A DNA stretch of 50,979 nt, taken from the NCBI GenBank assembly GCA_937865685.1, contig CALMGU010000014.1, positions 1 to 50,979 of the forward strand, written 5' to 3'. Numbering within the stretch: the first letter of the stretch is position 1; each line of letters opens with the position of its first letter. The position numbers were made by a program, and so were the translations under genes. This DNA comes from an uncultured Alphaproteobacteria bacterium. GTDB taxonomy: Bacteria > Pseudomonadota > Alphaproteobacteria > Micropepsales > Micropepsaceae. The notes below the pieces were generated by a model. The model worked only from the letters and a program-made list of their open reading frames with translations. It was not told the origin of the DNA and searched no databases. Shown piece after piece: positions 1 through 9,604 of this stretch.

Positions 1-1
1 C

Positions 2-715
2 GGCTTCGCGCCGGTGCGGCCGGGCCAGGAAAATTTCCTGATCGAGCTGATGGAAGGCGTCGAAGACATTCCCGGCTCCGCGCTGGCCGAAGGCATCGAT
101 TGGAAGTGGGAGACGTTCCCCGAATATCTCGATGCGCTGGAAAGCAAGAAGCGCACGATGGATATCGGCGTGCACGTGCCGCATGCCTCGGTGCGCGCCT
201 ATGTGCTCGGCGATCGGTGCAACACCGATTACGTGCCGAACGAAGAAGAGATCGAAGAGATGGCGCAGATCGTGCGCGAAGGGGTGGAGGCCGGCGCGGT
301 CGGCTTCTCCACGTCGCGCACGCTGCTGCACAAGGACATTAACGGCGTTTACATGCCGGGCACGTTCGCCGGCTCGGACGAGATGATGGCGCTCGGCATG
401 TCGATGAAGGGCCTCAAGCACGGCGTCTTCGAAATGGTGTCCGATCACCTTGGCGATGACGACGAATGGAAATGGGTGAAGGGCTTCGCGCACGTCACGG
501 GCTTGCCGGTCACACTCGTCGCCACATCCGCGGGCGCCTATCAGGGCGATAAGATGTACAACATCGCCGAGGAATCGCGCCGCGAGGGCATGGATATCCG
601 CCCGCAAATCGCTGGCCGGCCGACGGGCATCCTGCAAGGGCTGACGTCCTCCTTCCATGTCTTCATGAATCACCCGACGTACAAGAAGGAGATCGCGCCG
701 CTGCCGCTGGAGCGG
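2..715 (+). pseudogene. N-acyl-D-amino-acid deacylase family amidohydrolase, internal fragment
   Basis: The frame is already open at the window edge and begins with GFAPVRPGQ, which matches the conserved metal-site neighbourhood of D-aminoacylase/N-acyl-D-glutamate deacylase enzymes (zinc amidohydrolases that remove the acyl group from N-acyl-D-amino acids). The similarity to the family, as I recall it, runs to HPTYKKEIAPLPLE at about 674-712. After that the frame stays open to 961 but reads an arginine/proline-rich stretch that is only the antisense of another gene. Family members are usually about 500-580 residues, so both ends are missing: the 5' end lies outside the window and the 3' part is replaced at the junction. 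Whether this is a real rearrangement or an assembly join cannot be decided here. The family call is fairly sure; the substrate is unknown. Confidence 0.7.
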
Positions 716-878
716 TCATCGGAGCAGGGGGCGGCGAAACCGCGTCCGCCGTGGGGGCGGCATCCGCGGTCGGTGGGGCGGGATCCACGGCCGCCATATT
801 CTGCTGTTGTGACTGCACGGCGGTGGCCGCGCACAACAGCGCGGCGAGGCCGAACAACGCGGTATGGACGATACGCAT
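709..878 (-). pseudogene. N-terminal fragment of a secreted protein, probably SurA-type chaperone
   Basis: Reading leftward from an ATG at 878 gives MRIVHTALFGLAALLCAATA, a textbook signal peptide, followed by a Gln-rich and then Ala/Pro-rich spacer. The frame runs on to 663, but from about 709 it reads the antisense of the amidohydrolase fragment, so only some 56 residues are native. It lies 139 bp downstream of lptD on the same strand. In many alphaproteobacteria the gene after lptD is surA (periplasmic peptidyl-prolyl isomerase for outer-membrane proteins), followed by pdxA and ksgA. The SurA label therefore rests on position and the signal peptide only, because no SurA or parvulin domain remains. 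Confidence 0.45.
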
Positions 879-1016
879 GGTCAAGGTCTGGTCTTTGCCG
901 CTGTCTCGATCACAGGGTCGGCCCCATGGCCATGCTCCCGCAACTTTCGGTTGCCCCCTAACCCACGCGCCAGAATAAAGAATTTCGCCGCCCGATCAAG
1001 ATTGCGCCGAAATGGC

Positions 1017-3272
1017 TCAAGGATGGCTGGTGGCGAAGACGTTCCGGGGGAACAGGCTGAAAGGCTGGACCGGCTGGTCGCCGGTCTTGAGCGAAAAGCG
1101 CAGAATCACCGAGGTCGAGGGGGGGACGCCCTGAATGGCGTCGAAGGTGTATTTGCGCCGGTAGGCGACCGAAATCGCCAGGCACTCGTCCTCATAGCCC
1201 AGGCCATATTCGGTATCGAGCATCTTGCCGCCGAGAAGGTCGCGCTCGATGGCCGCGAAGGCCTGCCAATTCTGGTAGAAATTGATGTCGCCTTGAAGAT
1301 TGATCTGCTCGCGGGCGGGCAGGCCCAGATTGAGCGCTTCGGCGGGCAGCTGCACATAAGCGACCTGGAGCGAGGACCGTCCATAAGTTCCCGTGACATA
1401 GAATTCATGCCGGCGAAGCGTGCCATTGCCGCGATCCAGATCCAGCCGGTCGGTGATGTCCAGGTGTGGGAACTTGATCGAAAGCCGGCCGATCACGTCG
1501 GAGGCGGTTCCGCTCTGTCCGGCGAAATTGGCGAAGATGGGATCCGGTTTCAGGCGATAGGTCTGGCCCACCAGTCCCTGGATCTCGCCGCCCTTGAAGA
1601 TGGCGTTGGCCATGAAACCGACATTGGCGCGCGGTCCGCTTTCCACCAGATCGTAACCGGGAAGCTGGCTGACGCTGAAGATATTGTTGTCGTCGAATTC
1701 GAAAGCGTCGGCATCTTCGATGGGAAGGCCTCTGGGATTGCCGCCATAAGGCTGGCCGATCAACTGCACCAAAGGTTGCAGCACATAGGAGGTGCCGCTG
1801 CTGGTCTGGGAGACGAAAGGCCAGCGCCAATCCAGCGCGACATAGGGAATGGCGCGCGACACATAACGGCTCTTGCCGGGCACGGTGGGGAAGTTGATGG
1901 GGTCGTTGTTGTCGATGTGGAAAACATCGCCCCGCGCATCCGCGATCAAAGTCCAGAGCTGGCCGCCGCCGAACACCATCGGCAGCCGCCAGTTCAATTC
2001 GGTCGTAAGCCTCTGGCTGTCGGGGCCATTGCTGCGCGCCAAGGACACGCTGTTGACATTGAAGCTGAAACGGCCGCCCGCCACCTTGCTGGTGGGAATA
2101 AAGGTAAAGTCCAGCTGTGGCAGCACATAAGGGATCATGCCTTGCACGTCGGTGGCGCGCAGGCCCTGGAAATAATAGCCGCTGAGGGCGAAACGACTCC
2201 GGCCCGTCTGGTTCTCGATGAAAAGATCGTTCACCAGCCGGTCGAGATAGGAGATGTCGTAGAAGCGCATATAGGCGGTATTGTTGGTCAGCTCGGTGTC
2301 GAAACCGGCGCGCCAATTGCCGGCGACCGCAAAGCGGCCCGACCCGAACAGATGGTCATAGACCTGGGCGCCGCCCGTACCGCCCAGTCCGCCATCGGGA
2401 TTGTAAGCGACTGAGCCCTGCAGCCACATGCCGCTATTGTTCCAGCGGGCGCGATATTCCGTCTCCATCAGTTCGCCGCCTTCGGTGGAAATTTGCGGCG
2501 CGACGGTCAGGTCGTTGGTCGGCGACAGCGCGAAATAATAGGGCGCGCGGAGATAATATCCGATCTTGGTGGAGTTGCCGATTTCGGGCGCGAGCAGGCC
2601 GCTGGCATATTTCACCGTGGGATCGGGCGCCGACAGAACAGGTGTGTAAAGGATCGGCACGCCGAACACGTCGACGGTCGCGTCGGTGAAATGGATGCGA
2701 TGCTTGACCTGGTCATAGACCACTTTTTCGGCCTTCACCTGCCAGAGCGGCGTGCGCTGGCCGGGCTGACTGCAGATCTTGCAAGGGCTGTAAACGGTCT
2801 GGTGCGCGATCACCGTGGTGCCGCCCACGCGTTCGGCGCTGGCCGCCGCCAGCCTGCCATTCTTGCCGATCAGGGCGCCGAATCCGGACAGCGCGCCGTC
2901 GCGCATATGATCGGTGAGGATCACATGGTCGGAGAATGCGACATTGCCCGCCGCGTCGGTGACGCTGACATGACCGTCGGCGGTGACCTTGTCCGTCTTC
3001 TGGTCGTAGGTGACTTTGTCGGCATTGAGGATGCGGCCCTGGTCCACGATCTCGACATGGCCCACCGCCGAAACGGTCTGGGCCTCGCCGTCGTAAATCA
3101 CCTGATCGGCTTGCAGTAGAATCTGCCCATCGCCGGTCTTAGCGCGATTGGCGGCAGGTTTCGTGGGCCTGGCGGGCGCTGACGCGGCTTCGGCCGCTGC
3201 CTGCGCCAGCCAGGGAGTGAATGCGGCGCCCAGCAGCAACAGCTTGAGCAGCGCCGATCGGCGCGGGCTCAT
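1017..3272 (-). CDS. lptD: LPS-assembly protein LptD (outer-membrane LPS translocon)
   Basis: A 751-residue outer-membrane protein that, with LptE, inserts lipopolysaccharide into the outer leaflet. Residues 1-25 form a signal peptide ending AQA. Residues about 48-200 are the OstA/LptA-like periplasmic domain with repeated strands (ILLQADQVIYDG, GHVEIVDQG). The rest is rich in alternating aromatic strands, as expected for the beta-barrel. Cysteines C164 and C167 (CKIC) in the N-domain and a single C697 near the C terminus are placed where the E. coli protein makes its inter-domain disulfides, although here the C-terminal Cys is single instead of a pair. The start ATG overlaps the lptG stop by 4 nt, so it is the third gene of an lptF-lptG-lptD operon. 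Confidence 0.93.
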   Translation of the reverse strand: MSPRRSALLKLLLLGAAFTPWLAQAAAEAASAPARPTKPAANRAKTGDGQILLQADQVIYDGEAQTVSAVGHVEIVDQGRILNADKVTYDQKTDKVTADGHVSVTDAAGNVAFSDHVILTDHMRDGALSGFGALIGKNGRLAAASAERVGGTTVIAHQTVYSPCKICSQPGQRTPLWQVKAEKVVYDQVKHRIHFTDATVDVFGVPILYTPVLSAPDPTVKYASGLLAPEIGNSTKIGYYLRAPYYFALSPTNDLTVAPQISTEGGELMETEYRARWNNSGMWLQGSVAYNPDGGLGGTGGAQVYDHLFGSGRFAVAGNWRAGFDTELTNNTAYMRFYDISYLDRLVNDLFIENQTGRSRFALSGYYFQGLRATDVQGMIPYVLPQLDFTFIPTSKVAGGRFSFNVNSVSLARSNGPDSQRLTTELNWRLPMVFGGGQLWTLIADARGDVFHIDNNDPINFPTVPGKSRYVSRAIPYVALDWRWPFVSQTSSGTSYVLQPLVQLIGQPYGGNPRGLPIEDADAFEFDDNNIFSVSQLPGYDLVESGPRANVGFMANAIFKGGEIQGLVGQTYRLKPDPIFANFAGQSGTASDVIGRLSIKFPHLDITDRLDLDRGNGTLRRHEFYVTGTYGRSSLQVAYVQLPAEALNLGLPAREQINLQGDINFYQNWQAFAAIERDLLGGKMLDTEYGLGYEDECLAISVAYRRKYTFDAIQGVPPSTSVILRFSLKTGDQPVQPFSLFPRNVFATSHP

Positions 3273-4360
3273 CCGTCCTCCTGATTGAACAGAAGGGTCA
3301 TGCCGATCAGGATTGCGGCCACCGCGGGCGCGGTTGCGGCCAGAAGGACGGGCACGGTGCCGGACTGGCCCAAGACCCGGGTGAGATCGGAAAAGAAATA
3401 GACCGCGAACCCGCAGGCCGCGCTGAAGAGAATGACTTTGGCGACCCCGCCTTCGCGCGAAATGCGCAACGAGAAGCTTGCCGCCATCAACACCATGGCC
3501 GCGAACAAAGCGGGCAGGGCATAGAGCGTGTAGAGATAAAGCTGATAGCGCGTAGCGGAGAAGCCCGCCGCCTGGGCGGCGCGGATGAAACCGGGCAGGT
3601 CCCAGAAAGACAACGTATCGGGAGAAGCAAAACTCTCCTGGATCTGTTCCGGCGTCAGGGTCGTGTCCAAGGTGAAGCTGTCATGATGGGCGGGGCGGCC
3701 ATTGGTGTCTGAAACCCAGGCATCCTGCAACAGCCAGGCGCGGTCCTGCAGGCGGCCCGATTTGGCGTCGATCCGTCCGATGAAGCGGTCATTGGCGCTG
3801 TAAAGAAAGACGATCACGTCCTCCAGATGCTGCCCCTGGTCCGCCACGCGCAAGGCGTGAATCACCGATTGCCGGCTTTCATCACCCTGACGCAGCCACA
3901 ATCCATTTTGGGAAACCGACAGTTGCGAAGCTTCACCTTTGACGTGGCGCGCTTCCAGGCCCGCGAACTCCGCGAACATGCGCGCCGATATGGGCGTGAA
4001 CACCGTGACAGTGAAAATGCCGATCCCAACCGCCACGGCCAGCGGCGGCAACAGGAAGTCCCAGGCGGAGACGCCCGCCGCCCGTGTCGCCACCAGCTCC
4101 TGGCTGCGCGACAGCCGGGCGAAGGTGAAGACGCCGCCCAGAAGAATGGCGAAGGGCAGCATCTTCTGGCCCAGATCGGGCAATTGCAGGATGGCCATGC
4201 CGATCACGACGGAGGTGGTCACGTCATGACCGGCGGTGCGGTTCAGAAGGTTCACCACGTCGATGGAAAAAGCCAGCACCAGAAAGGCGCTATAGACCAC
4301 CGCCACGCCCAGAAGAAACTGCACGGCGAGATAGCGGTAGAGCGTCCAGGACCAGCTCAT
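3269..4360 (-). CDS. lptG: LPS export permease LptG
   Basis: A 363-residue inner-membrane permease of the YjgP/YjgQ family; with LptF and the ATPase LptB it extracts LPS from the inner membrane and passes it to LptC/LptA. The start MSWSWTLYRYLA at 4360 is chosen because its ATG overlaps the lptF stop (ATGA) and it gives the usual N-terminal first helix. Three helices lie in the first ~120 residues (including the cytoplasmic segment SRSQELVATRAAGVS), then a periplasmic beta-jellyroll region (~125-265), then three C-terminal helices. lptD follows with another 4-nt overlap, so the three proteins are probably translationally coupled. Confidence 0.92.
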   Translation of the reverse strand: MSWSWTLYRYLAVQFLLGVAVVYSAFLVLAFSIDVVNLLNRTAGHDVTTSVVIGMAILQLPDLGQKMLPFAILLGGVFTFARLSRSQELVATRAAGVSAWDFLLPPLAVAVGIGIFTVTVFTPISARMFAEFAGLEARHVKGEASQLSVSQNGLWLRQGDESRQSVIHALRVADQGQHLEDVIVFLYSANDRFIGRIDAKSGRLQDRAWLLQDAWVSDTNGRPAHHDSFTLDTTLTPEQIQESFASPDTLSFWDLPGFIRAAQAAGFSATRYQLYLYTLYALPALFAAMVLMAASFSLRISREGGVAKVILFSAACGFAVYFFSDLTRVLGQSGTVPVLLAATAPAVAAILIGMTLLFNQEDG

Positions 4361-5541
4361 GCCGGAGCCTCGATTGCGCGGCGGCGGCGCGCCAGAATTG
4401 CCGCCGGGCTGTAGCCCATCAAGACCGCCAGTGCGAGGCCCGTACCCAAAATCGGAATGATATAGAAAAGTACGATCAGCGCGGGATGGCTGGAGGCAGG
4501 CCCCGCAACGCCATATCCGGCGATGCGCACCGCCGCCGCCGCCAGGGCCGCCATGGTGAGCCGCTTGGCCAGGGCGCTGCGCTGGCGCCGCACTTTCAGG
4601 ATCGCCGCCAGGGCGATCATGGCGAAGGCCAGGCAATAGAGCGGTTGCGACAACCGGTTATGGGCTTCGGCCAGATAGGAGTTGCGGATCTTCTGCGTCA
4701 GCGAAGAATCCGGATTCAGAAGCTCGCTGAGGAAACGCTCATTGGTCTGGCGCTGGTTGGATCGCATCGGGCCGGCGAACTGATCCAGGTTGATCACATC
4801 GCGTTGGAATTTCAGCACCGACAATTGGCTGCCGCTCTGCGCGCTTTGTTCCACCGTCCCGTCCAGCATGATCAGGCGCGCGCCTTGCGGGGTCTGCGCC
4901 AGCACGCCTTTTTCCGCCAGATAGGTGATCGGCCGTTTCAGGTCGCGGCTGTCATGCACCAGGATGCCCTTGATCTGCCCGTCACTGCTGAGCTGGCGAA
5001 TGAAGACCGTCAGGCCCAAGGCCGGCGAATTGAATTCGCCTTCATTGAGCAGGGCGGCGCCAATATCGGCGCGGATGTCCACGACTTTGGCGTTCAGGGC
5101 GCGCTGCCCGGCCGGCATCAGCCAAAGAGCGCAGGCCCATGTGATCGCCATCACCAGAGCCGCCGCGATGAAGACCGGCGCGGCCAGCTGGCGCTGGCTG
5201 TATCCGGCCGAGGCCATCACCACCAATTCGCTGTCGCCATTCAGCCGCGACAAGGTGAAGAGCGTGCCGAAAAAAAAGGCAATGGGCAGGATGATGACCA
5301 GAAGGCCGGGCAGGATCAGGACCGTCAGATAGATGAAGGTGGGCGCCGATTGCCCCCGGTTGATCACCAGATCCAGAAGCCTGAGGGACTGCGTCAGCAG
5401 AATGACGCAGGTCAGCAGCAATGTGAGCAGCGCCACGGGGCCCAGGATCTGGCCCAGTATGTACCAGGACAGGCGCGGCATTTTCCCGGCGTTGCGGCGT
5501 GGCCGTTCACCTTCCGGGCCGCTATGTTGAGCTTCTGTCAT
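4357..5541 (-). CDS. lptF: LPS export permease LptF
   Basis: About 394 residues, the partner permease of LptG in the LptB2FG ABC exporter. I chose the ATG at 5541 (MTEAQHS) because GGAG lies 4 nt upstream. A later ATG at 5481 (MPRLSWYILGQ) also makes a normal LptF N terminus, and a frame extending to 5649 looks too long and runs over the pepA promoter. The sequence shows the first helix after MPRLSWYILGQ, the coupling segment NGDSELVVMASAGYS, a periplasmic jellyroll region with FNSPALGLTVFIRQ, and C-terminal helices. It heads the lptFGD operon and is divergent from pepA, with about 100 bp between starts. Confidence 0.92.
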   Translation of the reverse strand: MTEAQHSGPEGERPRRNAGKMPRLSWYILGQILGPVALLTLLLTCVILLTQSLRLLDLVINRGQSAPTFIYLTVLILPGLLVIILPIAFFFGTLFTLSRLNGDSELVVMASAGYSQRQLAAPVFIAAALVMAITWACALWLMPAGQRALNAKVVDIRADIGAALLNEGEFNSPALGLTVFIRQLSSDGQIKGILVHDSRDLKRPITYLAEKGVLAQTPQGARLIMLDGTVEQSAQSGSQLSVLKFQRDVINLDQFAGPMRSNQRQTNERFLSELLNPDSSLTQKIRNSYLAEAHNRLSQPLYCLAFAMIALAAILKVRRQRSALAKRLTMAALAAAAVRIAGYGVAGPASSHPALIVLFYIIPILGTGLALAVLMGYSPAAILARRRRAIEAPA

Positions 5542-5643
5542 GTCACTCCGGAGCGGGCGCAAGACTTTCGCCCTTCTCGCGATTCGACCTAAACTAGCAT
5601 TGCTATTCCGCCCTTCGCCAACCCGTAAATTCCGGAGATGATT

Positions 5644-7143
5644 ATGCAAATTTCCTTCGCCGCGCCGGCTTCCACCATCGATGCCGGCAGCTGGGTGGTC
5701 GCGGCGTCCGAGGGCAGGGCGCTCACGCCTGCCGCGGTCAAGGCCGACAAGGCCAGCGGCGGGGCCCTGACCAGGGCGCTCAAATTCTCACGCTTTGCAG
5801 GCAAATCCGGGGAAATGCTGGAAGTGCTGGCGCCGGAACGGCTGGGCGCGTCGCGCATCCTGCTGGTCGGCCTGGGCAAGCCGGCGTCCCTGGACTTGAA
5901 GGGCCTGGAAGTGATCGGCGCCCAGATTCTGGCGCGGCTGGAAAGCGCGGGGGAAAAATCGGCCACTCTGGAAGTGGAGGTTCCCAAGGGCGCCAAACTC
6001 AAAGCCGGCGAGGCGGCGGCCCATCTGGCCTTCGGCGCCCGCCTGCGCAGCTACAGTTTCGAGAAATATCGCACCCGCAATCTCGACGAATATAAGCGGC
6101 ACCTGGAGACGCTGAAGCTGCCGACCACAGATGTGGCTGCGGCGCGGCGTGCATGGCAGGGGCTGAATGCGGTGGCGGACGGCATCTTCTTGGCCCGCGA
6201 TCTGGTCAATGAGCCGCCGAACGTCCTTTATCCGGCCGAGTTCGCCCGCAGAGCCAAGGCGCTGGCCAAGCTGGGCCTGAAAGTCGAAGTGCTGGGCGAG
6301 GCCGAAATGAAAAAGCAGGGCTTCGGCGCGCTTCTGGGCGTGGGCCAGGGCAGCGAGCGGGAAAGCCAGCTTGTGATCATGCAATGGAATGGCGCGCGCA
6401 AGAAGGGCGATCCGGTCGCCTTTGTCGGCAAGGGCGTCTGCTTCGATTCCGGCGGCCTGTCGCTCAAGCCCGGCTCCGGCATGATGGGCATGAAAGGCGA
6501 TATGGGCGGAGCGGCGGCGGTGACCGGCGCGATGATGGCGCTGGCGACCCGCAAGGCCAAGGTCAATGCGGTGGGCGTGATCGGGCTGGTGGAAAACATG
6601 CCCGACGCCGGCGCCATCCGCCCCGACGATGTTCTGACATCTCTTTCGGGGCAGACCATCGAAGTCCTGAACACCGATGCCGAAGGCCGGCTGGTGCTGG
6701 CCGACGCGCTCACCTATACCCAGCGCCGCTTCAAGCCCAAATTCGTGATCGACCTGGCGACCTTGACGGGCGCCATCGTGCAGACTTTGGGCTTCGAACA
6801 TGCGGGCGTCTTCTCCAACGACGACAAGCTGGCCGACAAGCTGACTATCGCGGGCCGCAGCAGCGGCGAGCGGGTGTGGCGCCTGCCGATGGACGCGGCC
6901 TATGACAAGATGATCCGCTCCAAGATTGCCGACGTGAAGAATATCGGCGGCGCCAATTCCGGATCGATCACCGCCGCGCAATTCCTCAAGCGCTTCATCG
7001 AAGAGGGCACGGTCTGGGCGCATCTGGATATCGCCGGCGTGGCCTGGCAGGACGGCGAGCAGAAGCCGATGATTCCCAGCTGGGGAACGGGCTGGGGCGT
7101 CAAGCTGCTCGACCGGCTGGTCGCAGAGAATTACGAGGGATGA
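5644..7143 (+). CDS. pepA: Leucyl aminopeptidase (M17 family)
   Basis: Cytosolic di-metal aminopeptidase that removes N-terminal residues from peptides; 499 residues, normal for the family. The M17 signature NTDAEGRL is at residues 343-350, and the metal-binding/catalytic stretch GKGVCFDSGGLSLKP lies upstream of it. Two in-frame ATGs exist (5638 and 5644). The second is preferred because GGAG sits 6 nt before it, whereas it directly abuts the first. The N-terminal macro-like domain (about 1-160) precedes the catalytic domain. It is divergent from lptF and followed 52 bp later by holC, a pairing frequent in proteobacteria. Confidence 0.95.
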   Translation: MQISFAAPASTIDAGSWVVAASEGRALTPAAVKADKASGGALTRALKFSRFAGKSGEMLEVLAPERLGASRILLVGLGKPASLDLKGLEVIGAQILARLESAGEKSATLEVEVPKGAKLKAGEAAAHLAFGARLRSYSFEKYRTRNLDEYKRHLETLKLPTTDVAAARRAWQGLNAVADGIFLARDLVNEPPNVLYPAEFARRAKALAKLGLKVEVLGEAEMKKQGFGALLGVGQGSERESQLVIMQWNGARKKGDPVAFVGKGVCFDSGGLSLKPGSGMMGMKGDMGGAAAVTGAMMALATRKAKVNAVGVIGLVENMPDAGAIRPDDVLTSLSGQTIEVLNTDAEGRLVLADALTYTQRRFKPKFVIDLATLTGAIVQTLGFEHAGVFSNDDKLADKLTIAGRSSGERVWRLPMDAAYDKMIRSKIADVKNIGGANSGSITAAQFLKRFIEEGTVWAHLDIAGVAWQDGEQKPMIPSWGTGWGVKLLDRLVAENYEG

Positions 7144-7195
7144 AATCGTTGCTGTTGGCCTGGGTTTGAGTGTCGGCGCAGCGGGAAACCATCCC

Positions 7196-7660
7196 ATGAC
7201 GGAAACGCTATTTTACCATCTGGAGCGCCGCGCATTGGAAGCCGTGCTGCCCGGGCTGATCGAGAAGTCGCTGGAACGCGGCTGGCGAGCGGTGATCAAG
7301 ACCGACAGTTCGGAGCGTTCCGATGCGCTGGACAACCTGCTCTGGACTTATGACGATCAGTCATTTCTGGCCCATGCCCAATCGGGCGACGGAGAGACGT
7401 CCCGCCAGCCGGTACTGATCACGGTGGAGGACGAAAACCCCAATGGCGCGCAAATTCTCTTTTGCGTGGGCGGGGCCGGACCGGCGGACTGGCGATCGAC
7501 ATGGATTTCGTCACTGGCGCGGGTGGTGATGCTGTTTGACGGGCGCGATCCGGTCATGCTGGATGGGGCCCGTGCCGCCTGGAAATCGGCAAAAGAAGCG
7601 GGCCATGACGTGACCTATTGGAAGGAATCCGCGTCCGGCAAATTCGAGAAACAGAATTAG
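7196..7660 (+). CDS. holC: DNA polymerase III subunit chi
   Basis: A 154-residue protein starting MTETLFYHLERRALE. It matches the chi subunit, which with psi links the clamp loader to SSB. Family marks seen are the N-terminal FYHLE strand, the central SFLAHAQSG segment (the counterpart of FLPHA in other chi proteins) and the late VVMLFDG(R)DP strand. The start at 7196 is used because the in-frame extension upstream is not family-like. It directly follows pepA, as in many proteobacteria. An SSB with the expected chi-binding acidic tail is encoded in the same window at 40559. Confidence 0.88.
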   Translation: MTETLFYHLERRALEAVLPGLIEKSLERGWRAVIKTDSSERSDALDNLLWTYDDQSFLAHAQSGDGETSRQPVLITVEDENPNGAQILFCVGGAGPADWRSTWISSLARVVMLFDGRDPVMLDGARAAWKSAKEAGHDVTYWKESASGKFEKQN

Positions 7661-7670
7661 GATTTTCCGT

Positions 7671-8456
7671 TTGTTCGACCCCATCACCATCGGCATCTTC
7701 GTGATCAACCTGGCGCTGGTTTATCACGTCTTCCGCACCGGACAGTCGCCGCTCTGGCTGGCGGTACTGGGGTTGTTGTCGATTTCGGGCTTTGTGGTCG
7801 GCGGTCTTGCCATCCTGGCGAACTTCGCATTGTGGGGGGCCTATATTTTCTTCGTGATCTTGCCCGGCCTTTGGTCCAGCGCACCGGCCCGGCGCTTTGC
7901 CGACAATGTGGTGAATGTGGCCGATCCTGGACGCGCCTTCCGCGAAAAGCAGCGCCAGGTCGCCACCGTGGGCTCCGCCGACGCCAAGCGTGCTTTGGCC
8001 GAGGAATGCATCAAGATGGGCCGCTTCGCCGACGCCGTGGAACTATACGAGAGCGCGATGGCGGGACCGCTGGGCAGCCATGACACCACGCTGCTCAAAG
8101 GATTGGCGCGCGCCAAAATGCTGTCGGGCGACGGGGCGGCGGCGGAAGCTCTGTTCAAGCAATTGAAGCAGGTCGATCCCAATGCCTCGGACGCCGATGC
8201 CGAGCTGGATTACGCTCGCGCTCTGGCACTGCAGGGCAGGAATGACGAAGCGGTGCGGCAATATGAGATCGTGGTGCCGCGCTATCCCGGCGAAGAAGCG
8301 CGTTGCCGTTTTGCGCTTTTGCTGCGCCAGCTCGGCCAGGATCAGCGGGCGCGCCAATTGTTCCAGGAAATTCTGGATTCGGTGAAAGGCGCGCCTGGCT
8401 ATTACCGCCGCCGGCAGACGGAGTGGGTGCGCATCGCGCGCCAGAATTTGAAATAG
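7671..8456 (+). CDS. Membrane-anchored tetratricopeptide-repeat protein, function unknown
   Basis: 261 residues beginning with a TTG codon; AGGA overlapping the end of holC lies about 8 nt upstream. Two hydrophobic helices (about 5-25 and 30-65) are followed by a soluble region with TPR-like helix pairs: GSADAKRALAEECIKMGRFADAVELY, a second around 130-165, and DAELDYARALALQGRNDEAVRQYE. The pattern suggests an inner-membrane scaffold, possibly with the repeats in the cytoplasm. It sits 10 bp after holC, so it is likely co-transcribed with pepA-holC. It converges on lpxD with only 14 bp between stops and no visible terminator. I do not recognise a specific family. Confidence 0.75.
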   Translation: MFDPITIGIFVINLALVYHVFRTGQSPLWLAVLGLLSISGFVVGGLAILANFALWGAYIFFVILPGLWSSAPARRFADNVVNVADPGRAFREKQRQVATVGSADAKRALAEECIKMGRFADAVELYESAMAGPLGSHDTTLLKGLARAKMLSGDGAAAEALFKQLKQVDPNASDADAELDYARALALQGRNDEAVRQYEIVVPRYPGEEARCRFALLLRQLGQDQRARQLFQEILDSVKGAPGYYRRRQTEWVRIARQNLK

Positions 8457-8470
8457 GAAGTAACGTCCGG

Positions 8471-9499
8471 TCAGTCTTTATCGCAGGCGCGGGCGATCAG
8501 CCGTGCCAGGGCGGCGGTCTGTTTGTGCCATTGGCGCACGGGAACCGCCGGATAGCCCGCCACGGTCTCGCCCGGCGCAACATTGCGCATCACGCCGCTT
8601 TTGCCCGCGATCCTGGCGCCGCTGCCGATGGTCAGATGGTCGGAGATCGATGCCGCACCCCCCACCATCACATAATCGCCCAAGGTGGTGGAACCGGCGA
8701 TGCCCGCCTGGCCCGCGATTATGCAGCCTTTGCCCAGTTTCACATTGTGGCCGATCTGAACCAGATTATCGATCGCGGTCATGGCGCCGATCACGGTGTC
8801 GCCCAAGGAGCCGCGGTCGATGGCGGAGTTGCCTCCGATTTCGACTCCATCCTCGATGATCACGCGTCCCACTTGAAAGACGCGCATCGGGCCTTTGGGG
8901 CCGGGCACGAAACCGAACCCTTCGCCGCCGATGGAGACATTTTCCGCAACGCGGACATGGGCGCCGATCAGCGCATGGCTGATGCTGCTGTTGGCGCCAA
9001 TCACGGTGTCGTCGCCGATGATCACACCATCGGCGATCACGGCATTGGGGGCGATGTGGCAGCGCGATCCCACCTGCACATTCTCGCCAACCACCGCGCC
9101 CGCGCCGATTTCCGTGTCCACGCCGATGGTGGCGCTGGCGGCGACGAAGGCGCGCGAATGGATCGCGGCTTTAGGCCGGGGAGAGGGATAGAAGAGTTTA
9201 CCGATGCGCGCGAAGGTCAGCCTGGGATCGTCGGCCAGAAGCAGGGCGCTGCCATTGTGCGGATATGAGCTCAGCTTGCGACTGGTGACGACCACGCTGG
9301 CGTGACAGTCGGCAAAGGCCTGGGCGTGCCGGGCATCGCAAAAAACGGCCAATTGGCCGGACGTGGCATCCGCCAGCTCCGCGACGTCGTGAATCATTTC
9401 GTCCGCGCGCTCAGGCTGGGCCAGTTCGGCGCCCACAACGCCCGCAATATGACCCAATGAGAACGGGCCATTCGCGCGAAAGAATCGGCTATCAGACAT
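8471..9499 (-). CDS. lpxD: UDP-3-O-(3-hydroxyacyl)glucosamine N-acyltransferase
   Basis: A 342-residue lipid A enzyme that adds the N-linked 3-hydroxyacyl chain to UDP-3-O-acyl-glucosamine. The N-terminal uridine-binding domain (about 1-105) is followed by a left-handed beta-helix of hexapeptide repeats ([17 protein letters not shown] and many more). The motif [10 protein letters not shown] carries the catalytic His and KSGVM lies near the end; the C-terminal helix matches the acyl-carrier-protein-binding tail. It stands alone here, without bamA, fabZ, lpxA or lpxB, which normally flank lpxD. Confidence 0.93.
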   Translation of the reverse strand: MSDSRFFRANGPFSLGHIAGVVGAELAQPERADEMIHDVAELADATSGQLAVFCDARHAQAFADCHASVVVTSRKLSSYPHNGSALLLADDPRLTFARIGKLFYPSPRPKAAIHSRAFVAASATIGVDTEIGAGAVVGENVQVGSRCHIAPNAVIADGVIIGDDTVIGANSSISHALIGAHVRVAENVSIGGEGFGFVPGPKGPMRVFQVGRVIIEDGVEIGGNSAIDRGSLGDTVIGAMTAIDNLVQIGHNVKLGKGCIIAGQAGIAGSTTLGDYVMVGGAASISDHLTIGSGARIAGKSGVMRNVAPGETVAGYPAVPVRQWHKQTAALARLIARACDKD

Positions 9500-9604
9500 G
9501 CGTGCCCCGGCGCTGCCCCCTTTACGACGCTAACACAGTTTTTCCGGTGGCCAATACAATTGTCATCAATTAACCAGCTTTGACGGCCGGCAGATTCGGC
9601 GGCA

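Noticed and set aside
864..2414. A 516-codon open frame on the plus strand opposite lptD
   Set aside because: It is the antisense of lptD, has no recognisable family and arises from the high GC content; lptD has signal peptide, cysteines and operon context.
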